In this document: piece after piece, positions 32,420-44,274 of the stretch | How positions within the stretch are numbered: position 1 is the stretch's first letter | How the letters are laid out: the number at the start of each line of letters is the position of its first letter | From: Serpula lacrymans var. lacrymans S7.9 | Taxonomy: Eukaryota; Basidiomycota; Agaricomycetes; Boletales; Serpulaceae | Direction: 5' to 3' | NCBI RefSeq assembly: GCF_000218685.1 | Contig: NW_006763291.1 | Location: forward strand, 1,015,789-1,079,788 | DNA length: 64,000 nt | Notes under the pieces: generated by a model | What the model was told of the DNA's origin: nothing | What the model saw: only the letters and a program-made list of their open reading frames with translations | The model's database searches: none | Program-made: the position numbers and the translations under genes

Positions 32420-35129
32420 ATGGCATCCAGCTTAGGGACAGAATCGTCTATCAAATCATCGGCGGATCAGCCTAAGAGCTCTTCTGGTTCCATTCTCTCC
32501 GTCGACTCCAAGGGCTTATCTATCAACGTCGACGTCAATGCAACTAATGCTGATGACCTGGTGGACGAGCCAGATCAGCAGTTCAAGTGGACCAGCATCT
32601 TATTTCGCCGTCACCAGTTGAAACCCTTAGATCTTGACGCAACAGCTACGAGGCGTTCCGTTTACGACGACCCTCATCTAGCTTCACACTATTGGCCGAA
32701 GAAAGATTACGAGAATCTTCACAGGTTCGATCCTAATGCACGATGGACTCACAGAGAGGAACAGGTCGGTGGCCAACGTACTAAGCGCAGTCAACTCCCT
32801 AAACTTGATTTCCAGGCTATCATACGAAAAATTGATTGGAAAGTTATGCTCTGGGCTGCCTTCAGTTTTTCTGCACTCAATCTAGATCGTTACAACATAA
32901 GTTCAGCCAACACGGACAATTTCTTACCGGACTTGCATATGACTACAGATGGTAAATATAGTTCGAGTCCGTATGCTATGGTGTGCTAATAGTGACTGAT
33001 AATTAGATTTTAATCTTGGAAACACTGTCTTCCGCTTAGCCTTTCTGTGTGCTGAGTTGCCTTCTCAGCTTGTCTCGAAAAGGGTTAGTCTAGGGCTTTC
33101 TAATATGTTACGAGTATTCAAAGACACTCTTCAGATTGGTCCGGATCGATGGATTCCTATGCAAGTGTGCCTCTGGAGTGAATAACGATCCTGTTCTACG
33201 TGCTTTCGTGTTTAATTGGTGCTGATTCGCGGAATCTACCAGGCCTGGTTACTATGGCACAATTCTTTCTGTCAGGACGTTCATCATTCCTTGTTTGCCG
33301 CGCGCTCCTCGGGTGTGTGTACTTTTGATGGTGTGGGTTGAAGATCTAATTTCGCCATTCTTGTAGTGCATTGCAGGGCGGGTATGAATGAGCACTTATT
33401 ATCCATTGGCTTTGCTGGCGTTAACTATACTTTGAAAGGTTCATCCCTGATCTGATCTTATATCTATCATGTGCGTCTATTCCAGTTCTTGCCCTTCTTG
33501 TACTAACGCACGATATAGATTTCTATACAAAGAATGAGCTACCTGTTCGCCTTGCTCTTTTTTGGATGTCAAGCAATTTTTGCAATATCATCGCCAGTTT
33601 TATTGCCTACGGGACGTTACAGCTCAATGGTGTAGCCGGTAAGGCTGGATGGCGGTATGTAATTGTTAAACTCCTAGTAGAGCAATATCTCAGTCTGTTC
33701 CAGATGGCTATTTCTCGTTGAGTGAGTGGATTAAAAATACTATCACTTCTTTCTAAAGACTTTCCATACTAGAGGTCTTATCACTTTCGTCATCGGGTTT
33801 ATGACCTTCTTCAGAATGCCTCCGTCACCCACTCAGACGAAGACTTGGTTTCGGCCCAAGGGCTGGTTCACGGACAGGGAGGAAACTATAGTCGTCAATC
33901 GAGTGTTACGCGATGACCCCACAAAGGTCCGTGAAGCTGAAATTGAACACTGCTTCACCTACAACACCTTTCTATAGGGCGATATGCACAATCGTGAGGG
34001 TTTAACCGTAAAACGCCTGTGGATCGCGATGTGCGATTATGACCTATGGCCATTATACATACTGCAAGTCCCATCTCCTCTCTTTTTCAGTCATCTCACG
34101 ATATTTCTAGAGGTCTCATGTTTGGTATTCCAAATACACCACCTTCTACATATCTCACCCTTTCTCTGAGAAATCTGGGGTAATCATCTTGTTGGCGGAC
34201 CATATCATGATATTCACAATCTTGTTACAGATTCGATACCTTCCAATCCAACCTTCTCACCATTCCTTATAATGTGGCTGGGATAGTGACCATGTTTGCC
34301 ATAACCCTTATATCTGAAACAGTGAACGAGCGTACTATCATCGCCATGGCTGAAGACCTGTGGACGCTGCCATTTTTGGTCGCCCTATACACTCTACCGG
34401 CCAACCCAAATCAATGGATATACTTCGTGAGTCATTTCTTGGACTGTATGCGCTAGGTTCGAATGTTCATTTACTTATGTACATAGGGAGTAACGTCCGG
34501 CCTGTTATCTTTTCCGTATGTACTGACATATTGATAAACATTGCGAGTTCATTGACGAGGGTTTTTTGCACAGATACACGCATCCTATCCAGGTAGCTTT
34601 TACTTTTATCAGTATCAAGAAACAACCATTTCACCTTTGCGCCATACTTTAGGTTGGTTGGTGCTCTCGTAACTCCGGTGCAGTTGCAAGTCGCACTGTG
34701 AATGCCTCGATATACAACATGCTCGTTTCATATACTTAAAGCCCAATGCCGTATTCTCAACATTGATTATTTTAGGTTTGTACAAGCCAGTAGTATCATT
34801 GCCTCCCAGATTTATGTGGCGAGCGACGCACCACGATGTACGTTCAACTTCTTGCACGGCTGGCTTTCATGTGCTGAATTTGACTTTCAGACCGGCGAGG
34901 GAATAGTATACTCATTGCTATTTCTTGTGTCAACCTTATTTTCCTCTACCCGGCCACTAAGGCTTATTATATCTGGCGCAATCGTAAGCGGGTAGCGATA
35001 TGGGATGCTATGAATCCAGAGGCACGTTGTGTTCGTGAAAACGTGTACCGTCCTGCTGCTGACCAAGATCTCTTCAGGAGCGTTCAAAATATCTCCTCAC
35101 CACCAAGGATGTTGGCAATAGAAGACTAG
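32420..35129 (+). CDS. MFS transporter, allantoate permease (Dal5/Seo1-like) family
   Basis: A many-exon gene starting [14 protein letters not shown] and ending MLAIED-TAG at 35127. A long cytosolic N-terminal tail (about 130 residues) precedes TM1 ([19 protein letters not shown]). Family-typical blocks follow: [99 protein letters not shown] and a late block with [15 protein letters not shown]. The family moves anionic small solutes such as allantoate, vitamins or dipeptides with protons across the plasma membrane; the substrate here is not predictable. Introns are short. No stop was found inside the exons I checked, but some late borders (34450-34900) are uncertain. Confidence 0.88.
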
Positions 35130-35335
35130 ATTTCCGCTTTGCTCATTAAATGTTTTATTTTTCCTGCGAACTGCATGGCTCGACGGATGAATTTTGTCTA
35201 ATTCAAATTATCATGAGCCATTGCGCGTCAACAAATTATTTCAATTGTATATATTCCCAAACCGGATTTAAGAAAACTTCAGTTTATGTAATAAATAAAA
35301 AATACATTACTACAAGTGCATTACTATGATTTGAT

Positions 35336-36295
35336 TCATGCGAACGTTGGATATATCTTTCGCAACTGTTTCAACGAACCTGATTGACGGCAAACAGGGC
35401 ATAATCTTTTGGTTCGGAATACTCTTTGAATACACCTGCCAGTGTCATATAATCAACGTACGTCAGACAGTGCTTGTATTAAGCTACTCACGATGTACAA
35501 AATATATGGCCGCATCGAGTCACACTCAAAGCTTTCGTAGTATCCAGACATAGTGGGCAATCATAACTCGCCAGCGAACTATCTTGCGAAGACTGTTTCA
35601 CATTGCCAGAATGTGAAGAAATAGCATCAGAATTCTAAAATGAGTAAAAGCAACTTGAGTGAAATGCCACAATTGCGCGAACAACCAGCTCACCAATGGT
35701 TCACTCTCTTGCGAATCCAATGAAATCGCAAGAGGGTCATGCAGCTCATCTTCCCTCTCAATATCACACTCGTCGTACTCCTCCCAAGACAGATCGTCAT
35801 CCGTTTCTTCCCCCTCTTCGTCGGGGAACTCGATCTTTCCATATTCGTCTTCCCATCCGTCAGGGGGTTCCTCCATTTCTGATTCGTCGTCGTCGTCGTC
35901 ACTGTCGTCACGATGTACTGCAGCATATTCGACATGCTGAAATAGGATGAACAGCATTGAGAAGGATGGGGATACTTAGTTGTATAGCTAACGTACCATT
36001 CTGAAGCCCCCAGCGGTCTTGAAGCTCTTTTCACATGCGACGCAATAATGATGCCTGGGGGAATAGACATAGTGCTGCGAATGTAGATATAATAATAGTG
36101 AGACTCTGAAGCATATATTCAGGTAGTATAACCTACATTGCGAAGAGAGTTCTTATTCAAAAATCGCCGGTTACAGGGAACGCACTGAGGATGGTTTGGA
36201 GACATTTGAACATGCTGACCTCGGGTTTCGTTGCAGGGAAAATATTTGTCGCACAGGGTGCAATAAGACATCTCAACATGGAGAACGTCTGACAT
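35336..36295 (-). CDS. Small C2H2 zinc-finger protein with C-terminal RING finger
   Basis: Exons joined by GT-AG introns give a protein of roughly 240 residues starting MSDVLHVEMSYC at 36295. The N terminus has three C2H2-like units (CTLCDKYF; HPQCVPCNRRFLNKNSLRNH; CVACEKSFKTAGGFRMHVEY). A strongly acidic stretch (DDSDDDDDESEMEEPPDGWE and on) follows. The C terminus is a complete RING: CPLCLDTTKALSVTRCGHIF, CTSCIQRVFRTKRLCPVC, with one intron between FCTS and CIQ. The layout repeats the large gene at 22127-25572, and the finger spacing is similar. A RING-type E3 ligase is the likely biochemical class; its target is unknown. Stop TGA at 35336-35338. Confidence 0.82.
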
Positions 36296-37455
36296 AGTAG
36301 TGGATTAAGCGGTATGACGTGTGTGATGCAAAGGTACAATGACTTGGAAAGAGGATTACCGGGTCTATATAAGCTGGAGAGAATCTATGGACCCCCTGCT
36401 TACGCACTTTCCGAGAGTTCCGAAGTGAAGGACCCGCGATCATTACCGCGACTGAAGTACCGAAGTGCAGGCTACAATTGTCGGCTGCCGGGGTGCGACA
36501 TAGTCCATGATGCGAGACTCCCGAGTTGTTGAATCCATCGAGGCTTGGGCGACTGAAACGGATACCAGTCAATACTCCGTACTCAGTACTCTTGACAGTA
36601 CTACCCCTATTGGTCTGAAACGAAATGCGGATGGCGGGGGGCCCGGACTCGAATATGATCAAGTGCACAGGCTACTATATCAAAGTATTCCTCGGGTTGG
36701 TTCTATGTAAAGTGAATTCAGATTTGACTTCCTAGGAATATAATACTCAGATCGCACAATTCTACAAGAGGTCCTTCTCACCACGGTGTAATGTCACCAA
36801 GTCCTACGTCTCCTCGGCCCAAATCCTCGACCCGTTCTGGGTCCGCGAGGATCAGAAAGGCTACTGACAAAATTGCATATCCGCTAGATAGAGCAATTTT
36901 TTGCCAATATTCATAGCAAGTCTACGAAAATCAAGCACCCTTTCAAGCTTGCAGTCATGCAATACATGAAATAAACCCTAACCCCAGACAGAATGGAGGA
37001 CGACATTTCAATATCTGACCGATAGTGTAGACTTGGCTCTGTAAAGCTGGTTCTGTGCGTACTAGAACTGCCAATATTAGCAGCAGCATGACACGGGTAT
37101 AATGTTTATGGAGAGCTGGCCTTGAGCGTCTGATTGTCGTCTCGTAGCATCGACCACAATACATTTCTGTGGTCTCGTTGTCCTTGTTTGACTCCGATTC
37201 ATAGGCATCTCAAACCCAGATTGTGGCAAATGATACACCACTCGAAAACAAAGCTCTTCGTGACCAAATCACAAAACAAAAACAACAGCATTTCGTCTTG
37301 GTTCAACCAGCGGTCCGTGCGTCGTGTGGCAGGTGCACGATCGGACTTTGAAGAGAAAGGGCTATTCAAAAACCATGTCGCGTCGACATGAACCACCCCA
37401 ACCCAACGCTTTCTCAACCCACACTTCGAACCAGCTCCTGAAATAATTTTCAGCA
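36296..37455. other. Intergenic gap with divergent promoters
   Basis: About 1.16 kb between the divergent starts of the small C2H2/RING gene and the PARP-type zinc-finger gene. No open stretch resembles a protein family. Confidence 0.5.
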
Positions 37456-38753
37456 ATGTCGGATGCTGAGGGAACCTCCAAAAAATCTAGCGGTTATCGC
37501 CTTGAGTACGCCGCCTCGGCCAGAGCTAAATGCAAAGGTTCGTATATCCTAATTTGTCACTTTGTTGATTCTCGTTGAACATCGCGCGTTTTTGTTGTAT
37601 CTAGGACCCAAACCGTGCAGTGGTAAGATGATTTGCTTTAGTTCATTATATAATGTTAACTGTGGGTGCTATTAGGTACTACCATTCCCAAAGGAGAGTT
37701 ACGAGTCGGCACCGTAGTCGACTTCAGAGGTAACACTAGCTTGTGCGTGATAACCAACATACTATCATTTGAAATTAGCTGACAAGATTACTAAAATATC
37801 ATTAGTGCATGGCGTCATTGGGGATGTACTACCTCCAAGATCATATCCAACATGAAGTCGCAGTTTGAAGATGCTGCAGAACTTGATGGCTTCGAGGAGC
37901 TTAACGAGAAAGATCAAAATAAAATTCGCAAAGCCTGGGAGGACGGGAAAGTGGCAGATGAGGATATACCCGAAACTGCCAGGAAACCCCAAGGCGACGA
38001 CGCAGAAGAGGAGGACGAGGAAAAACCAAAGAAGAAGCGTGCTCCCGCAAAGAAGAAGAAAGATGACGCTGACGCTGAACCAAAGCCGAAGAAAGCTCGC
38101 ACTGCTAAGGTTTTCATAGTTGACTCACTCCATGATTATCACGACGTCTTATGCATTGCTCTAGAAGGCTGATGATGGCGATGAGGATGGTGAAAAGCCA
38201 AAGAAGCCCGCTAGAAAACCTCGTGCCAAGGTATTTTTCAACTGTTTTCATTCCCAGTCCGCACACCAACCCATTTATAGAAAGCGCCTGTTACCGAAGA
38301 TGAGGATGGGGAAACGGCAGACGAGGAGCCCAAACCCAAGAAGAAGCGTGCTCCTGCTAAAAAGCCTGCAGAGAAGAAAGAGAAGGCCCCACCTAAGAAG
38401 AGAGCCCCAAAGAAGAAGGTACGCACACCATTCGTTAACAAGGCATCATTTGTCAATGTTTTTATTCAGGATGAGGACGAATCCGGTGAAGATTTTGCAG
38501 ATGACATTGCCAACGTTCAAGGTGACGAGGATGAAGATGATATGGACGTAGAGCAGGACGCTGGGCAAAAGCGCAAGGTAATTTCCGTGTCTAACACATA
38601 GGACTCCTTACTCATGTTCCGATCATTGCACTGCAGAGACCCGTCTCTAAATCTTCTTCTAAACCCGCATCGAAGAGGGCGGCCAAGCCTACTTCTTCTC
38701 GATCCAAGAAGACCAAGGAGGTTATCGAAGAGGAAGCTGAAGACGACGAGTAG
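37456..38753 (+). CDS. PARP-type zinc-finger protein with basic/acidic tail
   Basis: Starts MSDAEGTSKKSSGYRLEYAA. The first exons encode one zf-PARP domain (YRLEYAASARAKCKGPKPCS, PKGELRVGTVVDF, WRHWGC), with Cys-Cys-His-Cys zinc ligands. That is the DNA-break-sensing fold of PARP1 and DNA ligase III. After a short helical segment (DELNEKDQNKIRKAWEDGK-like, about 37900) the remaining ~200 residues alternate acidic runs with KKRAPAKK-type basic repeats like histone H1 tails; introns fall between these repeats. No ADP-ribosyl transferase domain follows before the stop TAG at 38751, so this is a stand-alone DNA or nick-binding chromatin protein, by inference. Confidence 0.88.
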
Positions 38754-39302
38754 AGCATTGTATGCCGTATTGCCTGAAAAACATGCAGTAAATTCTTTGG
38801 TTTTGGGTTCTAGCCTGGTCGTTCAATAATCATGTTGTCGATGTAATCCTTTGTAAACACTTTCAGATGTTGTTACTATCCGTATGAATCAATGGTTTCA
38901 ATTGTAAGGTGGATGATACTCAGGCTTGTAATGATAACTGATCGTTGTGTCAAAGAGAAAGTGCACATCCATAATCCATATCTACTACATCGTGCGAGTG
39001 CTAGGGGTTGAGGATAATGAATTGCCTGAATGAAGAAAGAAAAAGAGATGCTCTTCATCCGACAAGCCCTCGACAATCAAACGAACGTACGTCCATGCAG
39101 TATCCATTCAACTTGAAAGCTTGTCGACGGGGGCGCCATCCCGATTTGGCAGGTGTAGTAAACGAAGAAGCACCCTCGCTTCAGGGCAGGTTGGCCACTT
39201 CTCGTGAGAAATTCATCAGGGATTTGCCGCAGCCAGAAACTACGGATAGAGGTATTGACAACCGTCCGCAACGATCCTCAAGACACATCGACAGTCCTCA
39301 AC
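38754..39302. promoter_or_regulatory. Promoter/5' UTR region of RPS26
   Basis: No gene recognised. The 548 bp hold the 3' UTR of the preceding gene and the upstream region of RPS26; no specific element could be assigned. Confidence 0.45.
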
Positions 39303-39943
39303 ATGGTGAGTGAATTCAGAATGAGCCTAGCACGATCCGTGCCATAGTTACATTGTTTGCGAAACATGGAAGCCATACTCCAGAAACACGGATGCTCACT
39401 TCAACCTTTGGATGACTCTTGTTTTCATGTTTCACTGATAATTCGATCTATCTAGACCAAGAAAAGAAGAAATGGCGGCCGCAACAAGAAGGGTCGTGGT
39501 CACGTCGGTTTCGTTCGCTGCTCAAACTGCTCTCGCTGCGTTGCCAAGGACAAGGCTATCAAGCGCTTCACAGTGAGGAACATGGTTGAGAGCGCAGCAG
39601 TTCGGGATATCAGTGAAGCCAGTGTTTACCAAGGTGCGTCATGGACGTAAATGTTCTTTGGCCTTGGCCTGATTGTGCATTAGAATATGTGATTCCTAAA
39701 CTTTACATCAAAATCGCATACTGTGTCTCGTGCGCCATCCACTCGCATGGTACGTTAATTTTTTCCATACAAGTTAGGCCCTAGGGTCATATTATTTGCA
39801 CAGTTGTCCGTGTACGATCACGCGAGGGGCGTCGTAACCGTGCTCCTCCTCCCCGTGTACGATGGAAGGATGGTAAAAAAGTGAACCCCGCGGTTGCTGC
39901 TGCAGAGGACGCGAAGGCTGCTGCTGCTGCTGGCAAGGCATGA
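39303..39943 (+). CDS. RPS26: 40S ribosomal protein S26 (eS26)
   Basis: Four exons: 39303-39305 (the ATG alone), 39456-39633, 39684-39749 and 39804-39943. The joined product starts [20 protein letters not shown] after Met. It contains the zinc-binding cysteines CSNCSRC and CVSCAIHSH and the conserved [20 protein letters not shown], and ends with an Ala/Lys tail. An intron directly after the start ATG is common in fungal ribosomal protein genes. eS26 lies at the mRNA exit channel of the small subunit. Length (about 128 residues) is normal, and the gene appears intact. Confidence 0.96.
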
Positions 39944-40882
39944 AAGACTCTACATCTTATACTCGTCGCATGCAGCTGTGTATTAGTTCCACGCATTCCA
40001 TCTATTTGTCCTCCATACGCAAAAACTGGACTTCAGAAATAAGAATGAAGACCTTCCAATACTGTTCGATGCCACAATCAGCTAAGTTGATTCAGTTTAG
40101 TGATCAAATGTGGCGTTGTATACCTGGTTCCAATCTGCTCTATTATGTCCGTAGCCAACAGCATCGTGACTAACGACAATTGATGAGACTTGAGTAACAC
40201 CTTTCCGAAGTAAACTAGTGGCCCATACGATGCCTCACCGCATCGTAACTGGTCCCTTCAAGTTTCCTGCATCCTTTTGTCTTTTCTTGGTTGGTCACAC
40301 ACGTACTAAAACTAGCTAATAGCTTTTCTAAGACTATTGTTGTATGTTGCCAAGAAGACCACATAGACAACCAAAACTTACTATAAAGTCTACGTGTGGG
40401 TCCACTGTGGAAAGGAATCGCCCTTAGCTCTTGTACCGCGACTATGTAATGACAACAACGAATGCCTATGCGAGATATCTCGCAGTGATGTAGCGCTTAC
40501 TAGAGCGCCTGATCGCACTCCGCTCTATTATCACTAGGCCGCCAGAACTCCGTCGTTCTGATACTTCGAGCGCAAGGGCGGTAAAGATGGCTACGGATAA
40601 TTCGTGGTATAATGGAAGCAGATATGTGGGTCCACTTGCTCAAACTATACCGTTTGTTCTTGTCTTATTTCAGCCAATGTTATTGTTATCGCTTTTGAAG
40701 GTCCTAACCAGAATACGGTCAAGAAGAATCGGCCTTCTAGGTATAAAAGGCGCTATGAACTTTTCACAAAATGTCATAACAATCTAACGAATCAACTCTT
40801 TCATTAAAGCTTCATTTCCTCTACCTTTTCTTGACGAAAAGCAGATTACCATCCATCCCACGATAATATCATATTTCCATCC
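39944..40882. other. Intergenic gap
   Basis: About 940 bp between RPS26 and the first kinase gene. I see neither a protein-coding family nor a tRNA cloverleaf. Confidence 0.5.
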
Positions 40883-43063
40883 ATGGCCCCTATCTCTTGT
40901 ATGAACTGCGGTCAATACCTCGAACAATGTGATCTCGGAGAACATATCAGGAACGTTCATATCGCCGGGTTCGCAAACCCTCAGCCCGTTAGGCATGCTT
41001 CACCTCTGTACGCTTCTCAGCCAGACATCAGGGGACGACGACTGGGCTCTCCCTCATCGGATCTGCGATCTGCTCCTTACATTCCAAGTCCAAGACTCCA
41101 ATTTGGCGCCCAGCAGCAACCCATTTTTCGGCAACCGCCACCTCAGGCTGTTGTAACCACTAGCACCGTCTCTTCCGGAATCATCTCTCGAGGAGAATCA
41201 CCACAATGTGACTTCCTTGAGGATGTGACGTCGACCTACTCCAAGCGTATCAGGGACAGTAGGATACTATCAAAGCGGGAACATCAAGCTGCCTGCGCAA
41301 GCTATATGGGCAAGGTCCCAATTTGTGCGGTAAGTAACTCTGCTTTGGATATACTTCATATAAAGCTCACATTTATGCACAGACTCTCATTGAACAACTA
41401 TACACACATTTGACGCTTTGTCTCAACGGTCGGAGGTAAGTTTTTCTTTTTTGGAATACATTGAAGTTACTGAACTCAGCATATAAGCTTTTTGGACAAA
41501 CTGCGTGAAATACTCGCACGTTGGCAAGGAGAGGACCATCTCACTTGGCTGCTGCAACGCAAACAAATAGAAGCTGATCTTCTACTACTGTTTACTGAGG
41601 TTCGTTTCTATCTTCAAGTTGTATATTGTTATTCTTAGCTGTTATTCAGTCGCAAACTGAAGTGCACAAGTGTTATCTCAAACAAGGGCAACAACCCAAA
41701 CTTGGTAGTGACGCAAATTGCATTGCCGCTCTTCTGGCTACGACCTTGACAGGTTCAACAGCCCGAGATTTCTATCAGTTGAAGGGAGACCATGCACAGA
41801 CTTTAATTGACGATCTCCAGACTGTGCGTTTTATTAACCTGCGCTTCATCTGAGTAGTTAACCGACTCTAAGCACTTTAGTTATTTGACAGTCCTGGAAC
41901 AGAACCAGTGATGAGACCACTGTTCCTCCATGGCCTTATCAGATTATCAAGAAAGTCGACTCGTTTTCCGTCGCGGTTATCCTTAAAGGGGGTAGAGTAT
42001 GATCGTAAAATGGTCATAAGAGGTGGATACGGAGACGTTTACAAAGGATCATGGGAGGGTCGCGCAGTTGCCGTCAAAGTTGCCCGATTATATGATGAAA
42101 GCACCCGAGACAAAATATTGAAGGCATGCGATGCTTCCTATTTGTCATTATTATATATGCTAACTTTAACCGGTGGGGAGTATAGAGCTTTTCGTCCGAG
42201 GCCGTCATCTGGTGCAACGTGAATCACGAGAACCTTGTCCCTTTCCATGGCGTTTATCGTCCACCAGGCGAGGACGTTACGATTTGTCTCGTCTCCCCTT
42301 GGATGGATAACGGGAACATCAATCAGTATCTTCAGCGATACCCAAACACGAATCGTCTTCCTCTGGTGAGCATAGACACGCCTATATGCTATTGCCCACC
42401 TCTTACGCAAGAAATCTTCAGATTCTAGACGTCGCTCGCGGTCTCCAATATCTGCATACAATGAAGCCTGCTATCATCCACAGTGATTTGAAAGGAGTAG
42501 GTGCTATATGTCACACGTCTGAATCTTACCTTATTGTTCATACCACGAATAGGACAACATCCTGATGACCGCATCAGGCAAGGCTTGTATTGCTGATTTC
42601 GGAATCGCGGCCACAAGGAATGGTTTCATGATGAATGTGTTCTCTTGTACCCAAACCCAGAGCATTTGTGGAACATTGAGGTGGGCGGCACCAGAAATCC
42701 TTGCCGATGTACCTGTCGATCAACCAACCCAACATACGTGCATGAGCGATATGCATGCATTCGGATGTGTTTGCTACCAAGTATGTGATAAAGGTTACGA
42801 CTGTTGATAATACTCTGATTCCTGCATGGCAGATTTACACCGGAAAGGTTCCATACTGGGAAACTGAATCTTTCACGACGGTCCTGAAACATATCATGTC
42901 TGGTCGCGGCCTTGTGCGCCCCTCCCGCAGTGAGTGCGCGAGTCGAGACTTGAATGACGAGTTGTGGAATTTTATGGCGGCTTGTTGGCAACTTAACCCT
43001 TCTGGTCGTCCTACTGCGAGTTCGGCAGTAGATTTCTTGCAATCCCAGCAGAACCAGGCGTAG
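40883..43063 (+). CDS. TKL-type protein kinase A with N-terminal Cys/His module
   Basis: Starts MAPISCMNCGQYLEQCDLGE followed by HIRNVH, a C-x2-C-x12-H-x4-H unit. A Pro/Ser-rich linker and a helical region (several short exons, about 41300-41850) precede the kinase domain. That domain has a Gly loop IRGGYGDVYKG (about 42020), catalytic lysine VAVKVA, CLVSPWMDNGNI hinge, HSDLKG|DNIL with an intron after the Gly, DFGIA (about 42597), a WAAPEI-like APE and the C lobe ending DFLQSQQNQA. All residues for catalysis are present. Intron 42124-42185 appears to use a GC donor (AAG|GCATGC); the equivalent introns of kinases B and C use GT. Likely serine/threonine specificity; ligand and pathway unknown. 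Confidence 0.85.
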
Positions 43064-44274
43064 GAGGAACCTTTGGAAGGTCCCTTTGATGCTACTGGGT
43101 AGCATCTCGCCTGTAAGCCACAGAACAGAGACGAATGGATTCGATAGCAGCGCTGGGACATTTATGGACATTTATCTTTTCACTTTCACCACGCTCCCTA
43201 ACACTTTCATGACCCTTTCTCATGAGCGGTTACTATGTAGCAGTACAATGTACTCTACTCCACACCTATACAACCAAGTTGAACGTCAAGCTACAACTAC
43301 CTTGTATATTCTCCTATAATTCACTTTGTAGCCCTTGTCGATTCTTATTACCTTGTATACCGTTACCGTATAGCAATATCATATCGCAGTATTTGGTTGT
43401 GTTTCTGTTCCCTAGGATTTCCAGTCGTCTTCATCGTCCTTGAGCTCAGCTGAATCATGGTTATTTCACATGTTTGACGGAAACAAATTTTAGAGATAGC
43501 GAAAAAATACCAGCTCCGCGAAACTACTGTCACAAAAGCCCGAATGCCAGCACAAAGCTGACGTTTCCTTGAAGACCATGTCAATGTCTTAAACGTCGCC
43601 TTGCCCAATAAATAATTCAATTTGGGTCGTAACAGCGTTCGGGTATTTCCGTCTCAGGATGACTTGCGACTTTGCAACGAAAAATCATCTCGCGAAAATC
43701 GCGTCGAATCCTTTTTGAATTTTCCCTTGTATTTCTGTCTTGCTCCTGACGCACATCATCCTATGCTTGCCACGGCGGTGCAACTATACAAAGTTCGCGT
43801 GTCCACTGCCTTTTGTTCCTCGTCGTCAATGCCAACGGGAGCTTGTGTTAGAAACGAGCTAACGTCGTTGTATTCAATCACCACGTTCAGCATACTGGTC
43901 TGGTAAAGGAGGAATGAAAGTATCGGCACAGCTTAATGCCTTTGCGATTAGTGAGATGGTAGCAACTCGACGGTGGCTTCACCTAGAGCTCTCACGACCA
44001 GATGGGCCAGTGTAACGGCCTGTCAAAGCCCGGGCCATACGTGTAATAACATTGCCTTATAGTGTAACCCTTGTACCAGATTATCCCAGATCTGCCGATC
44101 CTTATCGACTCCACCATAAAACAGTGTTCTTCGATCCACGCGGTGACCTGATATCTAGTGTTCAAGCTATTGAAAGCGCTGGGACTCCACTCAGCTACTC
44201 AACTCACCGCGATTGTCCTCTGTTCAAGTTGCCCTTTCGATCCATCACCTACGAGACTGACGATATAGCATACT
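43064..44274. other. Gap between kinases A and B
   Basis: About 1.2 kb. Open stretches (43622-43906 and 44052 onwards, the latter running into kinase B in another frame) resemble nothing known. It is presumed 3' UTR and promoter. Confidence 0.45.

Noticed and set aside
35659..35940. Ser-rich + strand open frame
   Set aside because: It is the antisense of the acidic GAC/GAA-rich exon of the small C2H2/RING gene.
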